DNA of 50,664 nt from an uncultured Corynebacterium sp. (GTDB lineage: Bacteria; Actinomycetota; Actinomycetes; Mycobacteriales; Mycobacteriaceae). A program made the translations under genes and the position numbers. Positions 7,287 through 15,203 of the stretch are shown here, piece by piece; the stretch's first letter is position 1, and each line of letters opens with the position of its first letter. The stretch lies in contig NZ_CAMICL010000010.1 of the NCBI RefSeq assembly GCF_946221105.1, positions 1 to 50,664 of the forward strand. The letters run 5' to 3'. The notes under the pieces were generated by a model. That model saw only the letters and a list, made by a program, of their open reading frames with translations. It had not been told where the DNA came from and made no database searches.

Positions 7287-8294
7287 CTACCGGCGCCGGC
7301 GCCACCACCACAGGCCCGCGGCAGCCAGCACGGCCGGGACCACGCCGGCGCGCATTACCCGGCGCACGGAGCGGTAGTCGCGCACCGCCCAGCCCTGGGC
7401 CTTGGCGTGCTTGCGCAGCGCCCGGTCCGGGTTGACCGCCACGGGGGAGCTGACCATGTTCAGCATGGGCAGGTCGTTGACGCTGTCGGAATAGGCGGTG
7501 CACTTGGACAGGTCCAGCTGCTGCAGCGCAGCCAGGGCAGCCACGGCGTGTTTCTTGCCGGGGCCGTGCAGGATGTCGCCGACCAGGCGGCCGGTGAACT
7601 TGCCGTCTTCCTCCTCCGCCACGGTGCCCAGCGCCCCGGTGAAGCCGAGCGTTTCGGCCAGTGCCTGGCCGATCTGCACCGGGGTGGCGGAGACTAACCA
7701 CACCTGCTGGCCGGCGGCGAGGTGCATGGAGGCCAGTTCGATGGTGTCGGCGTATGACTTTTGCAGCATCCGGTTGTCCACGATCTCCCGGCATGCCTGC
7801 TTGAGCTCCGCCACGCTCTTGCCCTTCACAATGGCCAGGGCCTGCTCGCGGCCCTCGGCGATGTCGTCGGCGTTTTCGGAGCCGGAGACGCGGTAGCGGA
7901 TCTGCTTGCGCAGGGCGGGCGCGAGCTCGGACAGGGTGATGAAGCGCTTCCGGAACAGCCCCTGGGCCAGAAGGATCAGCGAGGAACCCTGGATGAGCGT
8001 GTTGTCCACGTCGAAAAACGCGGCCGCTTCTGTGTCCTGGGGGACCTCCGGGTCGGGCGGGGTGATCTTTTGGCGGCCGGCGGTTTCGAAGGCCCCGCCG
8101 ACGGAGTCCACGCCGAGTGCGAAGTCGTCGATGTTGATGCCGAAGGTCTCTTCCACCGCGGCGGCTGCGGCGGCGCGGCCGGCGGTGCGCTGCGCGTCGT
8201 CGTCGAGTGGGGGCATGACGCGCTCTTCAAGGAAGCGGCGCAGGTTGCCCTGGGACTGGGACCACTGCGCGAGGAATTCGCGCTGATCAGACAT
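7287..8294 (-). CDS. HAD-IB family phosphatase with C-terminal membrane anchor (SerB-like)
   Basis: 335 residues. Residues 1–90 are a family-specific N-terminal part. The HAD core has motif I FFDVDNTL (D95, D97), motif II VSATPV, motif III GPGKKHA and motif IV YSDSVNDLPML. The C-terminus (about 310–335) is a hydrophobic helix ending WWWRRRR, which should tether the enzyme to the inner membrane face. HAD-IB enzymes dephosphorylate phosphoserine or lipid phosphates; the substrate here cannot be assigned, and no ACT domain is present as in SerB2. ATG at 8294 is chosen over an open frame extending into the divergent genes. It is divergent from the glutaredoxin-like gene and hemA. Confidence 0.88.
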   Translation of the reverse strand: MSDQREFLAQWSQSQGNLRRFLEERVMPPLDDDAQRTAGRAAAAAAVEETFGINIDDFALGVDSVGGAFETAGRQKITPPDPEVPQDTEAAAFFDVDNTLIQGSSLILLAQGLFRKRFITLSELAPALRKQIRYRVSGSENADDIAEGREQALAIVKGKSVAELKQACREIVDNRMLQKSYADTIELASMHLAAGQQVWLVSATPVQIGQALAETLGFTGALGTVAEEEDGKFTGRLVGDILHGPGKKHAVAALAALQQLDLSKCTAYSDSVNDLPMLNMVSSPVAVNPDRALRKHAKAQGWAVRDYRSVRRVMRAGVVPAVLAAAGLWWWRRRR

Positions 8295-8378
8295 GAAACT
8301 TCGGGCCCTTTCGGGTGGGGGTGTTAGCGTGTGCAATCGTACAACGCCCTGGCAACGGCACTCACAGGAGGAGCGGGG

Positions 8379-8615
8379 ATGAAAAAGGTGGAGCTGATGG
8401 TCCGGTCCACGTGCGGTTCGTGCGAGCGGGTGGCGGGCCAGATCGCGCCTGTCGTCGCAAAGCATGGCGTTCAACTCGCTCTGGTGGACGTGGACCAGGA
8501 CCGCGAGTTGGCCGCGGAGTACGGCGACCGCGTGCCGGTGGTGGTCATTGACGGCGAGGAGTTCGCCTGCTGGGAAGTGGACAACGACGACCTCGACGCG
8601 GAGCTGTCCAACTAA
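8379..8615 (+). CDS. Glutaredoxin-like protein (DUF836 type)
   Basis: 78 residues, a single thioredoxin fold. The redox motif STCGSCERV is near the N-terminus (CGSC at about residues 12–15), the cis-Pro is in DRVPVVVIDGEE, and the C-terminus is acidic. Such proteins act as small cytoplasmic thiol-disulfide exchangers. The ATG at 8379 has AGGAGGAG upstream (8366–8373); an in-frame ATG at 8331 lacks this. It stands directly before hemA, an arrangement seen across actinobacteria, but a direct role in heme synthesis is unproven. Confidence 0.87.
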   Translation: MKKVELMVRSTCGSCERVAGQIAPVVAKHGVQLALVDVDQDRELAAEYGDRVPVVVIDGEEFACWEVDNDDLDAELSN

Positions 8616-8630
8616 AGGACTATCCTTTAG
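8612..8630. promoter_or_regulatory. Inverted repeat upstream of hemA (possible operator)
   Basis: ctaaagga (8612–8619) and tcctttag (8623–8630) are perfect inverted copies around CTA. The site starts on the stop codon of the previous gene and sits 31 bases before hemA. It overlaps TATCCT, a possible -10. It does not match the DtxR consensus well. An operator is inferred from symmetry and position. Confidence 0.4.
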
Positions 8631-8661
8631 TGTGATTTTCAACCGGACTGGAGGGTTTTGC

Positions 8662-9987
8662 GTGAGTGTTCTGCTTGTGGGGATGTCGCACAGGTCTGCG
8701 CCTGTGGCCCTGCTGGAGCGGCTCAGCATGGACGCGGAGGTCCAAAACGGCACGGCGGGCGCGCTGGTGAAGCAGCCGTCACTGTCTGAGGCGATGATCA
8801 TCTCCACGTGCAACCGCCTGGAGGTCTACACCGTCACCAACGCGTTCCACGCCGGGGTGGAGGACGTGCTGCGGGTGCTTGCAGACGTCTCCGGTGTCGA
8901 CACGGCTGAGCTGCGCCGTTATCTCTACGTGCGCTACTCGGACGCGGCCGCGGAGCACATTTTCACCGTGGCATCCGGCCTGGATTCGATGGTGGTGGGC
9001 GAACAACAGATCATCGGCCAGGTGCGTTCCGCCTACGTCGACGCCGTGGAGCGGGGCACCGTGGGCCCGAACCTGCACTCGCTGGCCCAGGCGGCGCTGC
9101 ACACCGGCAAGCGCGTCCACACCGAAACGGGCATCGACGACTCGGGCGCGTCCATGGTCACCGTCGCGCTCGAGGAGGTGATGGAGCTCATGCGTATCGA
9201 CGACCTCCGGGGCAAAACCGCACTCGTCCTAGGCGCCGGCGCGATGAGCTCGCTCGCCGCCACGCACCTGGGCAAAAACGGCATTGACAAGCTGGTGCTG
9301 GCGAACCGCACCCGCGACCGCGCGGAGCGCCTCGCCGAGCACTCCCGCGAGGCCGGCGTGCCCGCCGAAGTCGTGGACTTCGCCGACCGCGCTTCGGTGC
9401 TGGACCACGTGGACCTGGTGGTCTCCGCCACCGCCTCCGACGAGTTCACCATCTCCCCGGCCGACATCCCGGGCCCGCTGGTGCTCGCGGACCTGTCGCT
9501 GCCGCGCGACATCGACGACGCCGTCGCAGACATCGAAGGCGTGCACCTGGTCAACATCGAGTCACTCCACGAGAAGATGCGCGGTAGCGACACCGCGGAC
9601 TCCCGCGCGCTGCGCCGCGCCGAAGCCATCGTGGCCGACGAGGTGGACACGTTCGGCTCGGAGCAGCGCGTGCGCGAGGTCGCCCCGGCGGTGACGCGGC
9701 TGCGCCGCAACGCCGCGGAGATTTCCGGCCAGGAACTGCAGCGTCTTCGCACCCGCCTGCCGGAGATGTCCGAGGACGACTTTGATCAGGTCAGCCGCAT
9801 GGTCAAGCGTGTCGTCGATAAGCTTTTGCACCAGCCGACAGTGAAGATCAAGGAGCTGGCGGCGACGGCGGAAACGGTGAGCGTGGAAGAGGCGGTCACC
9901 GAGTTGTTCGGGCTGGAAAGCCCCTCCGTGGCGGTGGACGCGCAGAAGCTGCCGCTGCCCGAGGAACTGCACGGCAAGGAGAAGTAG
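8662..9987 (+). CDS. hemA: Glutamyl-tRNA reductase
   Basis: 441 residues from GTG at 8662 with GGAGGG 7 bases upstream. It reduces glutamyl-tRNA(Glu) with NADPH to glutamate-1-semialdehyde, the first committed step of heme synthesis by the C5 pathway. The catalytic Cys50 is in STCNRLEVY. Other signatures are GMSHRSAPVALLERL, GLDSMVVGEQQIIGQV, the NADPH-binding VLGAGAMSSLAA, and the C-terminal dimerisation helix. The HemA product is used by HemL, encoded 14 kb downstream. hemC starts at the base after the stop, so the two are one operon. Confidence 0.96.
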   Translation: MSVLLVGMSHRSAPVALLERLSMDAEVQNGTAGALVKQPSLSEAMIISTCNRLEVYTVTNAFHAGVEDVLRVLADVSGVDTAELRRYLYVRYSDAAAEHIFTVASGLDSMVVGEQQIIGQVRSAYVDAVERGTVGPNLHSLAQAALHTGKRVHTETGIDDSGASMVTVALEEVMELMRIDDLRGKTALVLGAGAMSSLAATHLGKNGIDKLVLANRTRDRAERLAEHSREAGVPAEVVDFADRASVLDHVDLVVSATASDEFTISPADIPGPLVLADLSLPRDIDDAVADIEGVHLVNIESLHEKMRGSDTADSRALRRAEAIVADEVDTFGSEQRVREVAPAVTRLRRNAAEISGQELQRLRTRLPEMSEDDFDQVSRMVKRVVDKLLHQPTVKIKELAATAETVSVEEAVTELFGLESPSVAVDAQKLPLPEELHGKEK

Positions 9988-10869
9988 ATGTTCAAGATTG
10001 GTACACGCGGATCCCACCTGGCCACCACCCAGACCGGGCACGTCCGCGACGCGCTGGGCGAGCACGGCCACCCCGCCGAACTGCAGATCGTGACCACCCC
10101 GGGCGACCTGTCGCAGGCGCCCGTGGAGCGCATCGGCGTGGGCGTGTTCACTTCCGCGCTGCGCGACGCGCTGTTTCACGGCGAGGTGGACATCGCGGTC
10201 CACTCGTTCAAGGACCTGCCTACTGCCGACGAGCCGCGCGCCCACATGATCATCCCCACCCGCGAGGACAGCCGCGAAGCGCTCATCGCTCGCGACGGAC
10301 TGGCCCTGGCCGAGCTGCCCGAAGGCGCGCGCGTGGGCACCTCCGCGCCGCGACGCATCTCCCAGCTCAAGGCCGTGCGCCCCGACCTGGACATCCGCCC
10401 GCTGCGCGGCAACATCGAGCGTCGCATGAGCTACGTCGAAAACGGCGAGCTGGACGCGATCATCCTCGCCTACGCCGGCCTGGTGCGCGGCGGCTACGGC
10501 GACCGCGCCACCGAGGTCTTTTCGCCCCAGGTATTCATGCCGGCCCCCGCCCAGGGCGCGCTGGCCGTGGAGTGCCGCTCCGACGACGCCGAGGCGCGCG
10601 AGGCGATTGGCAAGCTTATCGACGCCTCCGCCACCGCCGAATCCACCGCCGAGCGCGCAGTGCTGGCCCGTTTGGAGGCGGGTTGCACCGCGCCGGTCGC
10701 GGCGTCGGCCGTGTTCGACGGCGCGGGCGTGACCCTGCGCGCCGGCGTGTTCGCCCTGGACGGCTCCCGCCAGCTGGTGGAGGAAGCGCAGGGGGCAGAC
10801 CCGGCCGAGCTGGGCCGCAAGGTCGCCGAGGCGCTGCTGGAGCGCGGCGCCGCCGACCTGATCGAGTAG
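9988..10869 (+). CDS. hemC: Porphobilinogen deaminase (hydroxymethylbilane synthase)
   Basis: 293 residues. It polymerises four porphobilinogen units to hydroxymethylbilane. Visible signatures: IGTRGSHLATTQT at the N-terminus, DIAVHSFKDLPT with the catalytic Asp region, GTSAPRRISQL, RGNIERRM, and the dipyrromethane cofactor attachment Cys233 in EAGCTAPVAA. The ATG immediately follows the hemA stop, giving tight coupling. Downstream is a 406-base gap with repeat hairpins before hemD. Confidence 0.96.
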   Translation: MFKIGTRGSHLATTQTGHVRDALGEHGHPAELQIVTTPGDLSQAPVERIGVGVFTSALRDALFHGEVDIAVHSFKDLPTADEPRAHMIIPTREDSREALIARDGLALAELPEGARVGTSAPRRISQLKAVRPDLDIRPLRGNIERRMSYVENGELDAIILAYAGLVRGGYGDRATEVFSPQVFMPAPAQGALAVECRSDDAEAREAIGKLIDASATAESTAERAVLARLEAGCTAPVAASAVFDGAGVTLRAGVFALDGSRQLVEEAQGADPAELGRKVAEALLERGAADLIE

Positions 10870-10911
10870 CGCTGGGCCGCGCTTTCATCGTTTCGTTTGT
10901 CTCTACCGGCG

Positions 10912-11053
10912 GATCTGCTAGTTCGCCAAAAAGCGCAACTAGCAGATCAAGTGTCCAACTTTGCGTTTGGTCAGGTGATGTTGGCAACTATTTTCAGCAG
11001 TGGCGTGATCTGCTAGTTCGTGCTTAATGGGTTTCCGGGGGAGCTAGCAGATC
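10912..11053. repeat. Intergenic word element B (GATCTGCTAG ×4, two hairpins)
   Basis: Hairpin 1: GATCTGCTAGTT (10912–10923) pairs perfectly with AACTAGCAGATC (10937–10948), loop 13. Hairpin 2: the same word at 11007–11018 pairs over 10 bases with CTAGCAGATC (11044–11053). Between them, 10963–10976 reads GCGTTTGGTCAGGT, which matches 12 of 14 bases in element D2. This occupies much of the 406-base gap (10870–11275) between hemC and hemD. The rest of the gap holds a weak hairpin and a short inverted repeat listed separately. Confidence 0.8.
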
Positions 11054-11103
11054 CGGTGGAGTGGGTGTGCATCGGTGGCCGGGGCGGCGGGGAAGCGCCA
11101 AGA

Positions 11104-11128
11104 AGCGCTGGAATACAGCGCTGGTTTT
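11104..11128 (+). terminator. Weak terminator-like hairpin between hemC and hemD
   Basis: agcgctg (11104–11110) and cagcgct (11116–11122) form a perfect 7-bp stem with loop gaata, followed by GGTTTTG. It could end transcripts from hemAC before hemD, but the T run is short. Confidence 0.4.
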
Positions 11129-11148
11129 GTTCTCGGGCTGAAGCATTT

Positions 11149-11166
11149 TATGGTGGAGATACCATA
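11149..11166. promoter_or_regulatory. Short inverted repeat upstream of hemD (possible operator)
   Basis: TATGGT (11149–11154) and ACCATA (11161–11166) are perfect inverted copies with 6 bases between, 110 bases before the hemD start. It suggests a separate promoter and regulator site for hemD. No family is recognised. Confidence 0.3.
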
Positions 11167-11275
11167 CGTTCAATACCCTCCGCGCAATCGGGTCGGTGGG
11201 CCGTATTGAGGCCGATCAACACCGCGAACCTAGCCGCGCGGGGGCGGTTTATTTGTGCCTAGAAGAGATTTCTCC

Positions 11276-13012
11276 ATGACAGAGCCCACTCACACCCCCC
11301 AGCCGGGGAAGGTGATCTTCGTTGGCGCTGGACCGGGCAACCCGGAGTTGCTCACGGTTCGCGCCCGCGAGGTAATGGAATCCAATTCTATCGCCCTCGT
11401 GGACCCTGAGGTGTCAGCGGGGGTCCGAAGCGTCGTCGCGGCGGCGCTGCCAGTGCCGAAAGCCAAGATGGACGCGGCGAACGAGCGCTACGAGCAGATG
11501 TGCGCCGAGGCGAAGGCGGCCGGCGCAAGACGCAAGCCGCCCCGCCCCGAGGACCCGACTGCCGCGGAGTTGCAGGAGGTTGGGCTGGACGGCGGCGGGA
11601 TCGTCGAGAAGCTGAAGCTCGCGCTGAAGGAAGCCGCGGACATTGTGGAGCGCGGCGAGGCCGGCGACGGCGACGTGATCCGCCTGGTCTGCGGCAACCC
11701 GCTGACGCGCGACTCCGTGATGGAGGAGATCTCCGCGGTGGCCGCCGAGGGCATGGAGTTCCAGGTGGTGCCGGGAATGTCGCTGCCGTCGACGGTGCCG
11801 TCGTTCGCCGGTATCGGGCTGGGCTCGACGTACACGGAGGCTGACTTGAACAGCGGCGACGTGGACTGGGACCAGCTCGCCGCCGCCCCGCAGCCGCTGG
11901 TGCTGCAGGCGAACCAGGAGCACCTGGCGGAGATGGTGGAGCAGCTCACGCAGCGCGGCTTCCAAGCGTCCACGCCGGTGACGGTGACCACGCGCGGCAC
12001 CACGCGCCTGCAGCGCACGTTCGACGCGACGCTGGGCACCGTGGGCAAGCTCGACGCGGAGCTGGAAGGCTCGCTGGTGGTCACCCTCGGCACTGCGGCG
12101 GACGACCGCTCGAAGTACTCGTGGTGGGAAAACCGCCCGCTGTACGGCTGGCGCGTGCTCGTGCCGCGCGCGAAGTCGCAGGCAGGGGTGATGAACGCCC
12201 GCCTGTCGCAGCACGGCGCGATCCCGCAGTCCGTGCCCACGATCTCGCTGGAGCCGCCGCGCAACCCGGCGCAGATGGACCGCGCGATCAAGGGCATCGT
12301 GGAGGGCCGCTACCAGTGGATCCTGTTCACCTCGGTCAACGCTGTCGACGCCGTGTGGTCCAAGTTTGAGGAGCTGGGCCTGGACGCCCGCTCGTTCGCT
12401 GGCGTGCACCTGGGCGCGGTGGGGCAGAAGACTGCCGACGCGCTGATCGCCCGCGGCATGCAGCCGGAGCTCCTGCCGCACCGCACGAAGCAGAACGCGG
12501 CCGGCCTGGCGGAGGCGTTCCCGGAGTACGTCGAGGACATCGACCCGGTCTCGCGCGTGCTGCTGCCACGCGCGGACCTCGGCTCCGACGTGCTGGTGGA
12601 CGGCCTGCAGGAGAAGGGTTGGGAGGTCGACGACGTGGTCGCCTACCGCACCGTGCGCGCCGCCCCGCCGCCGCCGGAGACGCGCGACATGATCAAGACC
12701 GGCGGCTTCGACGCCGTGTGCTTCACGTCCCCGTCGACGGTGAAGAACCTCGTGGGTATTGCGGGCAAGCCGCATTCGCGCACCATCATCGCGTGCATCG
12801 GCCCGGTCACCGAGGCGGAGGCGCGGGAGCAAGGCTTGCGTGTCGACGTCGTCCCGGAGGTCGCCGACATCCCCAACCTCGTCGACGCCTTGGCCGACCA
12901 CGTGGCAGGGCTGCGCGCGTCGGGGCAGTTGCCGCCGCCGCGCAAGAAGCGTCGGAAGGCAGCGAAGGCTGAGAAGAGCACCGGCGAAGACACCGCGGCC
13001 GCAGCCGGCTAG
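11276..13012 (+). CDS. hemD: Uroporphyrinogen-III C-methyltransferase / uroporphyrinogen-III synthase fusion
   Basis: 578 residues with two domains. The N-terminal part (about 10–260) resembles SUMT/CobA, with GKVIFVGAGPGNPELLTVRA, the RLVCGNPLTRD block and the VVPGMSLPSTVP motif. The C-terminal part (about 285–555) is HemD, with VLVPRAKSQAG, ILFTSVNAVDAVWSKF, AVGQKTADAL, and CFTSPSTVKNL, plus a basic tail. HemD cyclises hydroxymethylbilane to uroporphyrinogen III; SUMT would methylate it toward siroheme or cobamides. The insertion AKAAGARRKPPRPEDPTAAE (about residues 80–100) interrupts the SUMT half, so its methyltransferase activity is less sure. This fusion is usual in actinobacteria. ATG at 11276 is preferred; an in-frame GTG at 11255 exists. 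Confidence 0.92.
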   Translation: MTEPTHTPQPGKVIFVGAGPGNPELLTVRAREVMESNSIALVDPEVSAGVRSVVAAALPVPKAKMDAANERYEQMCAEAKAAGARRKPPRPEDPTAAELQEVGLDGGGIVEKLKLALKEAADIVERGEAGDGDVIRLVCGNPLTRDSVMEEISAVAAEGMEFQVVPGMSLPSTVPSFAGIGLGSTYTEADLNSGDVDWDQLAAAPQPLVLQANQEHLAEMVEQLTQRGFQASTPVTVTTRGTTRLQRTFDATLGTVGKLDAELEGSLVVTLGTAADDRSKYSWWENRPLYGWRVLVPRAKSQAGVMNARLSQHGAIPQSVPTISLEPPRNPAQMDRAIKGIVEGRYQWILFTSVNAVDAVWSKFEELGLDARSFAGVHLGAVGQKTADALIARGMQPELLPHRTKQNAAGLAEAFPEYVEDIDPVSRVLLPRADLGSDVLVDGLQEKGWEVDDVVAYRTVRAAPPPPETRDMIKTGGFDAVCFTSPSTVKNLVGIAGKPHSRTIIACIGPVTEAEAREQGLRVDVVPEVADIPNLVDALADHVAGLRASGQLPPPRKKRRKAAKAEKSTGEDTAAAAG

Positions 13013-13047
13013 AAACGCGCCAGCTGGGTCGTGTCGGGTGCGCGTTC

Positions 13048-13053
13048 TAAGAT
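13048..13053 (+). promoter_or_regulatory. Putative -10 element of leaderless hemB
   Basis: TAAGAT followed by 7 bases and the hemB ATG, with no Shine-Dalgarno. The spacing fits a leaderless mRNA. Inference. Confidence 0.4.
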
Positions 13054-13060
13054 GTGGCGC

Positions 13061-14062
13061 ATGGCTGATTACGACTTGATTCGACGCCCCCGCCGCTTGC
13101 GGCAAACCCCCGCTCTCCGTGAGTTTGTCACGGAGACGCGCCTGCACCCGGCCGACTTCATCCTCCCGCTGTTCATCGCCGACGGCATCGACGCCCCGCG
13201 GGAGATCCCGTCCATGCCGGGCGTGTACCAGCACACCCCGGAGTCGCTGGTGGAGATTTGCCGCGAGGCGCTCGACGCCGGCGTGAAGTGCGTGGACCTG
13301 TTCGGCGTGCCGCGCGACGAGGACAAGGACGCCACCGGTTCCGTCGCCGTCGCCAAAGACGGCGTGCTCAACCGCGCGATTGCGCTGCTGCGCAAGGAGT
13401 TCGGCGACGAACTGATCATCATGGCGGACACCTGCCTGGACGAGTTCACGGACCACGGCCACTGCGGCGTGCTCACCACCGACGCCCACGGCAGGGAAGT
13501 GGTGGACAACGACCCCACCGTGGAGATCTACTGCGAGATGGCGGTGGCCCAGGCGCGCGCGGGCGCGCACATTGTCAGCCCGTCCGGCATGATGGACGGC
13601 CAGATCGAGCAGATTCGCAAGGCGCTTGATCGCGCGGGCTTCGCCGACGTCGCCATCATGGCCTACTCCGCGAAGTACGCCTCCAAGTTCTTCGGGCCGT
13701 TCCGCGACGCGGTCGGATCTTCGCTGAAGGGCGACCGCCGCACCTACCAGCAGGACCCGGCGAACGTGCGCGAGTCACTGCTGGAGACGGAGCTGGACAT
13801 CGCCGAGGGCGCAGACTTTGTCATGGTCAAGCCCGCGCTGCCGTACCTGGACGTGCTGGCCAAGATCGCGGAGATGTCCCCGGTGCCGGTGGCCGCTTAC
13901 CAAGTCTCCGGCGAGTACGCCATGCTCAACGCGGCCGGTCAGAACGGCTGGATCGACTACGAGGAGACGATGATGGAGGCGCTGATGTCCATCAAGCGCG
14001 CCGGCGCGGACCAAATTTTCACGTACTACGCCATCGAGGCAGCAAAGAGGCTCAATGGTTAG
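13061..14062 (+). CDS. hemB: Porphobilinogen synthase (delta-aminolevulinate dehydratase)
   Basis: 333 residues, the usual size. It condenses two 5-aminolevulinate molecules to porphobilinogen. The Schiff-base lysines are visible in MAYSAKYASKFFGPFRDA and DFVMVKPALPYLD. The metal-site region reads MADTCLDEFTDHGHCG, with Cys residues typical of zinc-dependent forms. Other family blocks: RPRRLRQTPALREFV, LPLFIADG, SPSGMMDGQI, YQVSGEYAM. ATG at 13061 is chosen for homology; a GTG at 13031 would add ten residues. The next gene overlaps its end by 8 bases. Confidence 0.96.
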   Translation: MADYDLIRRPRRLRQTPALREFVTETRLHPADFILPLFIADGIDAPREIPSMPGVYQHTPESLVEICREALDAGVKCVDLFGVPRDEDKDATGSVAVAKDGVLNRAIALLRKEFGDELIIMADTCLDEFTDHGHCGVLTTDAHGREVVDNDPTVEIYCEMAVAQARAGAHIVSPSGMMDGQIEQIRKALDRAGFADVAIMAYSAKYASKFFGPFRDAVGSSLKGDRRTYQQDPANVRESLLETELDIAEGADFVMVKPALPYLDVLAKIAEMSPVPVAAYQVSGEYAMLNAAGQNGWIDYEETMMEALMSIKRAGADQIFTYYAIEAAKRLNG

Positions 14063-14678
14063 CTTGCCGCCAATGAACCCGGGGTCGCCGAGCAGGGTGG
14101 GACCGGAGGCCGTCGAGAAGCACAAGGGCTCCATGCCCGAAGCTGTGCGCTACATGCTCGCGGCCTGGACCGTGATGATCGGCGGGGAGCTGTTGCACCA
14201 GATCTTCGCCGTCGCGGCGAGCGTGATCGACCCGTCCGCGCTGCGCGAAGTGGCCAAAGAGCGTGCCACCAACGGCGACGGCGAGGTCTCCGAGGCGCTG
14301 ATGAACGCCAGCGTGTACGGCTCCATTTTCATCATGGCGCTGCTGCAGCTCGGTGTGATCCTGCTGTTCGTCTTCGCGCTGCGTGCGGTGCAAAAGCAGG
14401 CAAAATGGGCGGAAAACGCCCGCCGGCTGCTGCAGATCTTCTCCGTGTTTTTCGCGCTGCGCATGCTCACGCTGTTCATGATGGTGCCGGCCTCCACCGC
14501 GGTGCCGACCGCGCTGTTCGGCGTGGACGGCGTTGTGCAGATCATCCTTGGTGTTGCGGGCGTGATGGGCGTGATCTATTCAGTGGATAAGGACTCCGTG
14601 GCGTGGACCAAACCACCCAAGGACAAGTCCAGCGGTAGTGCTGATGCGGCGGAGGCGCCGGAGGAGAAGGAGAACTAA
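14055..14678 (+). CDS. Conserved membrane protein of the heme locus
   Basis: 207 residues overlapping the hemB stop by 8 bases. About four hydrophobic segments are visible: around 32–55 (MLAAWTVMIGGELLHQIF), 88–110, 124–146 and 155–175. The C-terminal 30 residues are charged (DAAEAPEEKEN) and likely cytoplasmic. No catalytic or heme-binding motif is seen. Together with the next two genes it separates hemB from hemE. The block overlaps tightly and should be cotranscribed with hemB, so a link with porphyrin or envelope metabolism is possible but unproven. Confidence 0.85.
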   Translation: MVSLPPMNPGSPSRVGPEAVEKHKGSMPEAVRYMLAAWTVMIGGELLHQIFAVAASVIDPSALREVAKERATNGDGEVSEALMNASVYGSIFIMALLQLGVILLFVFALRAVQKQAKWAENARRLLQIFSVFFALRMLTLFMMVPASTAVPTALFGVDGVVQIILGVAGVMGVIYSVDKDSVAWTKPPKDKSSGSADAAEAPEEKEN

Positions 14679-14681
14679 GCG

Positions 14682-15203
14682 GTGGCAGGCATGTTCCCGA
14701 CGATGGTGTCGGACCCGAACGACAGGAACCGGCGCTTTACCGGCGAGGTCGGCCAGGCATGGCCGAAGCCGCTGAAAATCGGTTACTACCTGTGCCTGAT
14801 TGCGGCGGTGCTGATGTTCGTCATCGCGTTTTTGACCATGGTCAACGGGGTGCCGGACCGGTTGCCGGATACGTGGATGATCGAGGGTGCCGACGAGGAG
14901 CTCATTGATAGATTCCGGAGCAATCTGCGGGTCTACACCTGGGGCAGTATCATCCTCGGCTCCTTGATCACGTCGTGCTGCGCCTACCTGCCCAAAGGCT
15001 CGAAGGTGGCGCGCCGCTGGTTGGCCGGGTTCATTGGCCTGGCGGTGTTTTTGCAGCTGGCCAGCTTCTTCGTCGGCGTGGCGGGGCTGGCGTCCGTCGT
15101 CGTGGTTGTCGTTCTGGTCTTCGCCCTGTTTTTCATGTTCCGCCCGGCCGCCAACGCGTTCGTGGATGAGCGCAGCGGCGACGTCTGGGAAGGCGTGGAA
15201 TGA
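14682..15203 (+). CDS. Conserved membrane protein of the heme locus
   Basis: 173 residues from a GTG start three bases after the preceding stop. Hydrophobic segments lie around 32–53, 86–104, 110–128 and 128–150, the third and fourth close together (ASVVVVVVLVFALFFMF). A 30-residue loop between the first two, rich in acidic residues, may face the outside. It ends in a short charged tail overlapping the start of the P-type ATPase homologue by 4 bases (ATGA), indicating translational coupling and possibly partnership with it. Family not recognised. Confidence 0.83.
   Translation: MAGMFPTMVSDPNDRNRRFTGEVGQAWPKPLKIGYYLCLIAAVLMFVIAFLTMVNGVPDRLPDTWMIEGADEELIDRFRSNLRVYTWGSIILGSLITSCCAYLPKGSKVARRWLAGFIGLAVFLQLASFFVGVAGLASVVVVVVLVFALFFMFRPAANAFVDERSGDVWEGVE

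Noticed and set aside
8612..8630. DtxR iron box before hemA
   Set aside because: Symmetric, but the half-site does not fit the DtxR consensus TTAGGTTAG closely enough.
11414..13570. 718-codon open frame on the minus strand
   Set aside because: Antisense to the hemD fusion and hemB, both with clear family signatures; composition is that of a shadow frame.
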